A stretch of DNA of 14,961 nt. Origin: an uncultured bacterium (GTDB lineage Bacteria > Verrucomicrobiota > Lentisphaeria > Victivallales > UBA1829). This document shows, in pieces, positions 1 to 5,966 of this stretch. The translations under genes and the position numbers were made by a program. The stretch covers positions 1 through 14,961 of the forward strand of contig URKJ01000063.1 in the NCBI GenBank assembly GCA_900548385.1, written 5' to 3'. The stretch's first letter is position 1. The number at the start of each line of letters is the position of its first letter. The notes beneath the pieces were generated by a model that searched no databases, had not been told where the DNA came from, and saw only the letters and a list, made by a program, of their open reading frames with translations.

Positions 1-42
1 GGATATACTGCAGCTTGGGCACTAAGCAATTGATGACATGAT
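1..42 (+). repeat. Left arm of imperfect inverted repeat bracketing the locus
   Basis: This stretch is nearly the reverse complement of the last 39 bases of the window (14923-14961). Aligned by eye with one 3-base gap, 33 of 39 positions match, and the block ends abruptly after GACATGAT at 42. Read on the + strand from base 1, it encodes the tail GYTAAWALSN followed by TGA at 31-33; the right arm read on the minus strand gives RYIAWVLNN and a TGA at the matching place, with the gap falling on a whole codon. This suggests the 3' ends of two related genes, perhaps of an insertion sequence, pointing into the locus from both sides. I do not recognise the protein. A non-coding dispersed repeat is the alternative. 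Confidence 0.6.
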
Positions 43-145
43 AGAGTATTTCCTAACAATGAATCATCGTTTAGAGTTGCCACCTCGCTTCTGATTAAGC
101 CGGATGAAGTTCGGGGGGCGGAAGACAGTTTGATATTGCCAGTTA
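43..145. other. Leader region of the AraC-family gene, nothing recognised
   Basis: This 103-base stretch between the left repeat arm and the regulator gene has no convincing open frame, tRNA or hairpin. The promoter of the regulator should lie here or further upstream, but I see no good -35/-10 pair. A G-rich run (GGGGGGCGG, about 114-121) is the only compositional oddity. Confidence 0.4.
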
Positions 146-1042
146 ATGACGGAGATTCGGAGAATTGATAGATTCAAGGTCAAGAAAATAGGACGGACTT
201 CCACAATGGTAAAAACAGATATAAAACTTTCACCGTCGAAACCTTTTGTCTGGTATCAGGAGTACCATTATTACGGTATGGATCCGGAAAATTTTCATAC
301 TCATCCAACATGGCAGTTGACCATTGTGACGGAGGGCGAGTTATGTTTCACGTTCGCTGGAGGAGACAAACATTATCTCCGAGGAGGAAATCTGATGTTG
401 ATTGCCCCGGGGACCCTGCATGAAGGGCATTGTAGCGGTACAAACGCGCATTCTTTGCAGATGTTCTTTCGGTATTTCGACAATGAAACAATGCCGGAAG
501 TCTGCCTTTGTATTGATTCTTTTCAAATGAATAAGGTTTGGTTTGCTTCTGCGGCTCCGGAACGTTGCGATGAACTTGCAAACATGATCCGGAAAAAATG
601 CGAACCATCCGCACCGTTTTCCAGAAGTTGGATGACTCCCCTGCTTTCATTGCTGTTTATGGAAGGGATCACTCCGTTTCTCAACCAATTCCCAAAAAAT
701 GACCGGCATCCACCGGAAAATATCGTGAAAGTTATTCAATATATTCACCATCATTTTACATCGGACATCGGTGTCAAGGAACTTGCGGAAATGGCAGAAC
801 TTTCGCCAAGCCGTTTTTCAGCCGTTTTTTTCTATCATTTGAAGATATCGCCCAAGCGCTTTCTGAACAGATTGCGTCTCACGTTTGCCCAGGAACTTTT
901 ACTGAATCACGTTCCTGTACGGGAAACCGCCCGTCGCGCGGGGTTCAGCTCTCCCCAGTATTTCTGCCGTTATTTTCATCAGGAAACAGGGCAGACTCCA
1001 GCGGAATTCAGCATTTCCCCTGTTATTTATAAAAGCATTTGA
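146..1042 (+). CDS. AraC-family transcriptional regulator with N-terminal cupin domain
   Basis: Probable sugar-responsive activator of the operon that follows. Residues about 50-105 form a cupin-like sensor segment (HTHPTWQLTIVTEGEL, then PGTLHEG), typical of AraC-type effector domains. Residues about 193-292 form the double helix-turn-helix DNA-binding domain: the first helix pair contains VKELAEMAELSPSRFS, the second contains ETARRAGFSSPQYFCRYF, followed by the family signature TGQTPAEF. The length (298 residues) is normal. The start at 146 has no clear ribosome binding site; an in-frame ATG at 206 (residue 21), preceded by AGGACGG, is a credible alternative and would lose no known domain part. 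It is transcribed in the same direction as the enzyme genes, 151 bases ahead of the first, with a promoter in the gap. Family assignment is sure; the ligand and the target promoter are inferred from position. Confidence 0.93.
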   Translation: MTEIRRIDRFKVKKIGRTSTMVKTDIKLSPSKPFVWYQEYHYYGMDPENFHTHPTWQLTIVTEGELCFTFAGGDKHYLRGGNLMLIAPGTLHEGHCSGTNAHSLQMFFRYFDNETMPEVCLCIDSFQMNKVWFASAAPERCDELANMIRKKCEPSAPFSRSWMTPLLSLLFMEGITPFLNQFPKNDRHPPENIVKVIQYIHHHFTSDIGVKELAEMAELSPSRFSAVFFYHLKISPKRFLNRLRLTFAQELLLNHVPVRETARRAGFSSPQYFCRYFHQETGQTPAEFSISPVIYKSI

Positions 1043-1135
1043 GAACCCTCCTATTTTTTTGCTACATCCAGTCCCAAACGATCTTAAAAAATGTCCGACA
1101 AATGAAAAAAGCGGGGAAACAGTTGTTTTGTGCAA

Positions 1136-1169
1136 TTGCTTTTTTTCTTGCTTTGTAGTATAATATAAT
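1136..1169 (+). promoter_or_regulatory. Sigma70-type promoter of the enzyme operon
   Basis: TTGCTT at 1136-1141 and TATAAT at 1159-1164 are separated by 17 bases, an almost ideal spacing. A second, overlapping TATAAT lies at 1164-1169. The region is very A+T rich compared with the genes around it. The -35 hexamer sits inside the perfect palindrome GCAATTGC (1132-1139), which could be coincidence or part of an operator. The first start codon follows 24 bases after the second -10 box. No experimental support; the call rests on sequence match and on position between the regulator and the first operon gene. Confidence 0.65.
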
Positions 1170-1182
1170 TAAATCAAATGAT

Positions 1183-1189
1183 AAGGAGG
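1183..1189 (+). promoter_or_regulatory. Strong Shine-Dalgarno site of the prepilin-like gene
   Basis: AAGGAGG lies 4 bases before the ATG at 1194. It is the most complete ribosome binding site in the window; the other genes have shorter versions (AAGGA, AAGGGA, GAGG). This suggests that the first gene of the operon is the most strongly translated. Confidence 0.7.
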
Positions 1190-1193
1190 AAAA

Positions 1194-1916
1194 ATGTTTA
1201 GAAAAAGATTCTCATTGATAGAGCTTCTTGTTGTTATTTCGATTATCGCGATTTTAGCCGGAATGCTTTTGCCGGCTTTAGGAAAAGTGCGCGGAAAAGC
1301 ACAAAGTATTCAGTGTCTCAACATCCACAAACAGCTTATAAACTGCGAGATGCAGTATGTCGGCGACTTCAACGAATATGTCGTTTACGCGAAGGACGGC
1401 AATACGGGAAAGACTTGGCGCCACGAATTAAAGAGTTATGCGCCTTCTCTTTTTCGCCGCACCTATCCCGTGACAATAGATGGAGGAACCCCCATGTGTC
1501 CATCCGCCTATGCGGACGATAAAAAAGTGTTCGCAGCCAGTGGTGTAACCGTCAATTTTTCAAACGCCGCATACGGTGGATATACGCACAATCCGGCAAG
1601 CGGATGGATCACCGGAAGCGGAGTTGTATCTTTCTCTCCCCGGAAACTTTCGAGTGTCAAGGGGGGGGCGCATAAACTGATGTTTGTGGACGGAGTGATG
1701 GATGCTCCGAGCAACGATATTGGCGAGATGTTTTTCCCTTCATCGGAATCCGTTGGTTTGACACCAGTCCGCTGGATGCGTCATGGAAATTTCCTGTTGA
1801 ACACAAGCTACTACGATGGTCACGCGGGAACCCTGAAATATTACGGCAGATTCAATTTGAGATACCCGGACCCATCCATGAAGATGTCAGAATATTTTTG
1901 CGAACTCAATAAGTAA
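1194..1916 (+). CDS. Prepilin-like protein with N-terminal cleavage/methylation motif
   Basis: Small surface or periplasmic protein of unknown role, 240 residues. The N-terminus KRFSLIELLVV followed by a hydrophobic helix (to about residue 30, ending in LLPAL) is the class III signal of type IV prepilins and type II secretion pseudopilins; the glutamate at +5 is present, while the usual glycine at -1 is arginine. The C-terminus has the histidine-to-DGH pattern (MRHGNFLLN...YYDGHAG, residues about 198-215) seen in the DUF1559-type prepilin-like proteins abundant in Planctomycetes and Lentisphaerae; here ten residues separate H and DG. Between them lies a segment with two cysteines but no known catalytic motif. 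The start is fixed by AAGGAGG 4 bases upstream. It is the first gene of the operon, 9 bases before the next. Family call is firm; a role in holding or displaying polysaccharide or enzymes is only a guess from context. Confidence 0.88.
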   Translation: MFRKRFSLIELLVVISIIAILAGMLLPALGKVRGKAQSIQCLNIHKQLINCEMQYVGDFNEYVVYAKDGNTGKTWRHELKSYAPSLFRRTYPVTIDGGTPMCPSAYADDKKVFAASGVTVNFSNAAYGGYTHNPASGWITGSGVVSFSPRKLSSVKGGAHKLMFVDGVMDAPSNDIGEMFFPSSESVGLTPVRWMRHGNFLLNTSYYDGHAGTLKYYGRFNLRYPDPSMKMSEYFCELNK

Positions 1917-1925
1917 GGAATCAAA

Positions 1926-4658
1926 ATGGATACGAACCTTGGTGTTGCCACACAGATTCCAGATGTTTCCGTTTTCAAGTTTCGTAAAGAATTAAAGTCT
2001 TGCCGAAAACCGGACTTTTTTTTATTGAAGGATTCTGTTTCTCCCAATGCCGGAGCGGTCAGGCTGCTTCCCTTGCTGGAACGGAATGCAAAATCACATG
2101 CACCCTATTTCAACTCCGGAAATATTCTTTTTCATGGAATCGGTTCTCCCGATGCAGGCATGGCTGAACGAGAATATGCGACTTTCAGATCCTGTCTTCC
2201 TGTTACGCCGGGACTTCATCACACCAGTCTTTTTCCTGTAACCAACGCTCAATGTGCCAATGACCGGCTGACGGATGAAGCGGCAAAAGTTGTTTTCCGG
2301 CGGAATGGCGTGGAAATCGGAATGAAATGGCTTCCAGAAGGCAGGCTTTGGAGTCCGGTTCTGCTGAAAGACTGTTTTCGCGCTGGAACGTTTCAGGTTT
2401 CTCAAAAAACTGCGGTTCTGCCGCTGGAAAATGCGGATGTGCTCGGATGTGAGCTGGAGTTCAGCGGAATTCCAGACGGTTGTGAAATTGAAATTCAAGG
2501 ATTGTTCTTCCGACCCTGCGAATGGGAGGAGGACGCTGACGGCGTTTTCAGCGGAGTTGTCGCAAAGGAGTCTCCCGCCTTCCGTTTTGTATGGGGGTGT
2601 CCATGGTCCGGCAGACAGCCACCATCGACTGCCGTGGGAACCCGGTTCGCTGTTTTCAGCGATTTTACCCCGGATGAAAAACAATTTTCCGGTAACACCT
2701 ACCGTCTGACCGGTGTTTTGACAGACAATCGACTACGGATCTTTTTTGCGGCAGGCTTCACCCGTGACGAAGTAACACGTGCGATGGCTTTCGCAAGAAA
2801 CCATGCAGAAGACTTTTTCAATCTGGCGGGAAAACCCTTTAAGCGGTATTTTTCCGAGAATGTCCCCGCATTTACATGTTCCGACAAGGCATTGGAGCGT
2901 GTCTACGCAGAACTCTCCGCAACGGGATACCTTTCCACGATAGATCTCGGATACGAACCATATCATTATCCGTTCTCCTGTCCGGCGGCAAAAACGGTGG
3001 CACCATGGCGAATGCAGTTTTATCACGACTCAACATTTTCCGGGCGCTCCTATCTCTGGCTGAACGATGAAAAACGCTGCATTGACGATCTGCTTCAAAT
3101 GATAACGGTGCAATACATTCACTGCACGCCGCGTCTGGGGGCTCCGATCCCCGGTCAGATTGACTGCATGCCGCTGGTATTCAACATGCTTCCGCAGGCC
3201 GCCTTGGAATTCTACAACAGGACGGGCAATCGGGACTTTCTGCGCGCCGTCTATTTGCTGTTCCTGCACTTTGACCGCGAAAAATGCCGGCCGAATCATA
3301 CTTCCGCATACAGCGGTAAATATCGTGAGTTCCCGGATTTCTCCTGGCTCTTTCCGTTTCATCATTTCGATTCGGACGGAGACTGGCTAGTGGAATCCCA
3401 GCTGTCAGGCGATGATACCTGTCGGGGAGATGAGTTTGCTGAGGGAACGCAGTCAAAAAATTGGTGGGATTTCCCCGATCCCCCGTTGGAGCCGGCGGAT
3501 ATCAATTTTTATGTATTGGGAAACCGGAAAGCTCTCCGGCGAATGGCGGAACTGTTTCATGAACTGGACGTTTGTGCCGAACTGGACGAGGCAATTCGTC
3601 TTCAAACCGCGGCGATTGAATCGAAAATGTGGAATGGACGAGTCGGTCTTTACTCAGACATCACGGAAACAGATCATCGTCAAAGCAATGTTCCAGACGC
3701 ACAAAATATCACGGTTCCGCTCTATGGAGGATGCGTTTCTCAAGAACGCGCGGAGCAGCTGAAAAAAAATATATTTAATCCGGAACTTTTTGGAACACCG
3801 ATGTGTCTGCCGTCCTGTCCAATCAGTTATACCGGACTAAACGGAAAGAAAGGGTTCCGTCCGACAGGGTATTGGCGTGGACTTTCATGGGGAGTCATGC
3901 ATTATGAAGCCGTCTTTGGCTTGGACAGGTATGGCTATCAACAGGAAGCCGCATTCTTGCTGCACCGTTTTTTCGATGCGTTGAAGCATGCGGATCTGCC
4001 ATCGCCAGAGAACTTCAACCCGTTGACGAAGGATGCCGTTGGAGCTCCATTTATGGGATTCTCCAGTCAGATGCTTCATCCGTTTCTGACATTTACAACC
4101 GGGCTTAGAATGGACTTTGGAGACGACCTTTTCTTCGATCCGATCGCCTTGAACCCGGAATGGGACGAATTTTCATTCGGACCGTTCCGTTATCGCTCCG
4201 ATATTGAATTGATCGTTTCATGGAGAAAAAAAGAGGGATATACGGTCCAAGTCAACAGTCAGAAATTCAATTTTCCAAAGCCGACGGCGTTTCGACTTTT
4301 CCGTAGAGACGGACGATTCGAGTTGGACCGGCAGAGTATCAGGGAATTGACATTTTCCGCCGTTCCTCCGCTCTCCTGCGTTTTATCCGCAGAGGACGGA
4401 ATGCTCTTTGCCCGACTGGAAAATCATACCGGTACCGTCTGCAAAGGACGGATTGTTCCGCGTATTCTTACTTTGGATGAAGGATTGTGCAAACTGCCTG
4501 ACATCGAATTCTGTCGGACGCGGGGGGACGAATCCAAAATCCCGATCTGCCGCTTCCGGAGCGATTCCAATGGAAAGCTGTGGGTTTTGACCGAAGTGAA
4601 GATAGATGGATTCGCAATTCCTTTTTCCGAGGGATTCGGCCCTGGTAATATTTTGTAA
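1926..4658 (+). CDS. Large (alpha/alpha)6-barrel glycosidase, GH63/MGH1-like
   Basis: Likely exo-acting glycoside hydrolase of 910 residues. Residues about 60-310 look like a beta-sandwich domain. From about residue 320 the pattern fits an (alpha/alpha)6 barrel: QFYHDSTF (D368), helical repeats, SRMW-like KMWNGRVGLYSD around W569, and GYWRGLSWGVMHYE at 648-661. The YWRG-x-x-W element is the hallmark of the GH63/GH37/MGH1 group, where it lines the active site. A beta-rich tail from about 740 (FFDPIALNPEWDEFSFGPF) is also common in this group. There is no signal peptide, so it is probably intracellular. The start is supported by AAGGA six bases upstream. The N-terminal 300 residues match nothing I know. 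GH63-like assignment is moderate; substrate is unknown, and another (alpha/alpha)6 family (GH65, GH95, GH154-like) cannot be excluded. Confidence 0.6.
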   Translation: MDTNLGVATQIPDVSVFKFRKELKSCRKPDFFLLKDSVSPNAGAVRLLPLLERNAKSHAPYFNSGNILFHGIGSPDAGMAEREYATFRSCLPVTPGLHHTSLFPVTNAQCANDRLTDEAAKVVFRRNGVEIGMKWLPEGRLWSPVLLKDCFRAGTFQVSQKTAVLPLENADVLGCELEFSGIPDGCEIEIQGLFFRPCEWEEDADGVFSGVVAKESPAFRFVWGCPWSGRQPPSTAVGTRFAVFSDFTPDEKQFSGNTYRLTGVLTDNRLRIFFAAGFTRDEVTRAMAFARNHAEDFFNLAGKPFKRYFSENVPAFTCSDKALERVYAELSATGYLSTIDLGYEPYHYPFSCPAAKTVAPWRMQFYHDSTFSGRSYLWLNDEKRCIDDLLQMITVQYIHCTPRLGAPIPGQIDCMPLVFNMLPQAALEFYNRTGNRDFLRAVYLLFLHFDREKCRPNHTSAYSGKYREFPDFSWLFPFHHFDSDGDWLVESQLSGDDTCRGDEFAEGTQSKNWWDFPDPPLEPADINFYVLGNRKALRRMAELFHELDVCAELDEAIRLQTAAIESKMWNGRVGLYSDITETDHRQSNVPDAQNITVPLYGGCVSQERAEQLKKNIFNPELFGTPMCLPSCPISYTGLNGKKGFRPTGYWRGLSWGVMHYEAVFGLDRYGYQQEAAFLLHRFFDALKHADLPSPENFNPLTKDAVGAPFMGFSSQMLHPFLTFTTGLRMDFGDDLFFDPIALNPEWDEFSFGPFRYRSDIELIVSWRKKEGYTVQVNSQKFNFPKPTAFRLFRRDGRFELDRQSIRELTFSAVPPLSCVLSAEDGMLFARLENHTGTVCKGRIVPRILTLDEGLCKLPDIEFCRTRGDESKIPICRFRSDSNGKLWVLTEVKIDGFAIPFSEGFGPGNIL

Positions 4659-4677
4659 AACATTGAAAGGGAATGAT

Positions 4678-5955
4678 ATGAAACATTTGTTGTTTGGTTT
4701 ATCTCTAACGGGAATCCTGTTGTGTCCGGCGGATGTTTCTGCATTGGATTGGGAAAGAGCATTTTTAAAAACAGAATGCCCGGAGAAAATTGAATTTAAG
4801 CCCGGGGAAAAAATGGAATTTCGTTTTTCCCTTGCAAACTCCGATAAGAAGATTCCAAACGGAAAATATTTTCTTGTCTGGAACCGTCTCGGTGATGACG
4901 GTCTGAAACAGCAGGGCCGGGAGGATTTGGGAAAGGAAGGTCCTCTTTTGGTAACGACCTCGCTGGATCGTCCCGGATTCGTGCGGATTACGGCAAAAAT
5001 TCTTGATTCCAAGGGAAATACGATCGTACGCAAAAATAAAAATGACAAGGCTCTATCGTTTACAGGCGGTGCAGGCGTTCAACTGGAGCGTATCAGGTCG
5101 GTTTCTCCGGAACCTGCCGATTTCGATGCGTTCTGGAAGAAACAGAAAGCCAAACTCGCACGAGTTCCTGTAAATGCGCAGCTGACACTCAAAAAGACTC
5201 TTGCCGGCAATATTAACCTATATGCCGTGAAGATTGATTGCGCCGGGCCCCGTCCGGTCACCGGATATATGACAATCCCCAAAAATGGCGCCCTGAAATC
5301 CATGCCCGCTTGTGTGCGTTTTGACGGATATGGAACCACGGTTCAGACACCTTTGACAAAAGGAGCGCAGGAAATTTATTTCAGCATTAACGCGCACGGC
5401 TATGATCTTGAGCGTGATTCCCAATACTACAAGGACTTTTTCAAGGGAATCAGCAGGGATAAATACGGCTACGCTTTTCATCCTGGAGAGAATTCTGATC
5501 CGGAAAAAGCCTATTTCAACGGAATGGCTCTGCGCATCATGCGCGCACTGGAATATGTCAAAAACCGCCCTGAATGGAACGGAAAACTGTATGTGCGCGG
5601 CGGCAGTCAGGGTGGACTTCAGGCGATTTGGGCGGGCGGCCTCGACCCTGACGTGAAGACTTTTTTTATAGAGGTTCCGTGGTGCTGCAATCTGGGAGAT
5701 ACCGCTGAGAGTTTGCGGATGAAGGGGTGGAACCCTGCCGGTACGCAGGCGCTTCTTTATTATGATCCGGCGAATTTTGCAAAACGGATTCAGGGGAAAT
5801 TCTTTGTGACGATCGGAGCGGGAGACCATATCTGTCCACCGTCGGGAATTCTCGGGATGTTTAATCAACTGAAATGTGATAAAGTGCTGACGATCGTGCA
5901 GGGAATGGATCATGGTTGGCCGGTCGGCGGGAAACGTTTTACTTTCAAGAAATGA
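4678..5955 (+). CDS. Secreted acetyl xylan esterase-like alpha/beta hydrolase (CE7/AXE1-type)
   Basis: Probably removes acetyl groups from xylan-type polysaccharide or oligosaccharides. The 425-residue protein starts with a clear signal peptide (MKHLLFGLSLTGILL, cleavage probably after DVSA at 22), then a beta-sandwich-like segment to about 130 (EFKPGEKMEFRFSL). The esterase domain starts at PADFDAFWKKQK and carries the nucleophile motif GGSQGG (S310), an aspartate in GAGDHICPP (D383) and a histidine in GMDHGWP (H412), which is the order and spacing of a Ser-Asp-His triad. Two classical CE7 markers are altered: RFDGYG (about 216-221) stands where RGQ is usual, and DHG replaces HE. The start was chosen at 4678 because AAGGGA lies just upstream and the signal peptide begins there; the frame is open further upstream into the previous gene. 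Gap to the previous gene is 19 bases, to the next 11. Confidence 0.8.
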   Translation: MKHLLFGLSLTGILLCPADVSALDWERAFLKTECPEKIEFKPGEKMEFRFSLANSDKKIPNGKYFLVWNRLGDDGLKQQGREDLGKEGPLLVTTSLDRPGFVRITAKILDSKGNTIVRKNKNDKALSFTGGAGVQLERIRSVSPEPADFDAFWKKQKAKLARVPVNAQLTLKKTLAGNINLYAVKIDCAGPRPVTGYMTIPKNGALKSMPACVRFDGYGTTVQTPLTKGAQEIYFSINAHGYDLERDSQYYKDFFKGISRDKYGYAFHPGENSDPEKAYFNGMALRIMRALEYVKNRPEWNGKLYVRGGSQGGLQAIWAGGLDPDVKTFFIEVPWCCNLGDTAESLRMKGWNPAGTQALLYYDPANFAKRIQGKFFVTIGAGDHICPPSGILGMFNQLKCDKVLTIVQGMDHGWPVGGKRFTFKK

Positions 5956-5966
5956 CGAGGTATTTC

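Noticed and set aside
1..33. Named gene tail at the left edge
   Set aside because: Only ten codons are visible; they cannot be assigned to a family, so they are reported under the repeat and not as a CDS.
1052..1146. Rho-independent terminator after the AraC gene
   Set aside because: T-runs are present, but the only stem (AAAAAAGC/GCTTTTTT) is A-T rich with a 25-base loop; too weak to list as a terminator.
4606..4677. Upstream in-frame start for the esterase gene
   Set aside because: It would place 24 codons inside the preceding gene and in front of a clear signal peptide; the ATG at 4678 has a good ribosome binding site.
4383..5048. Minus-strand open frame of 221 codons across the junction of two genes
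   Set aside because: Antisense to the GH63-like C-terminus and the esterase N-terminus; no motif and no ribosome binding site context.
5218..5913. Minus-strand open frame of 231 codons
   Set aside because: Antisense to the esterase catalytic domain; low-complexity basic translation without motifs, typical of a codon-bias shadow.
5916..5966. Upstream in-frame starts (5916, 5952) for the rhamnosidase gene
   Set aside because: They overlap the end of the esterase gene and have no ribosome binding site, whereas 5967 has GAGG six bases upstream and gives a typical GH78 N-terminus.
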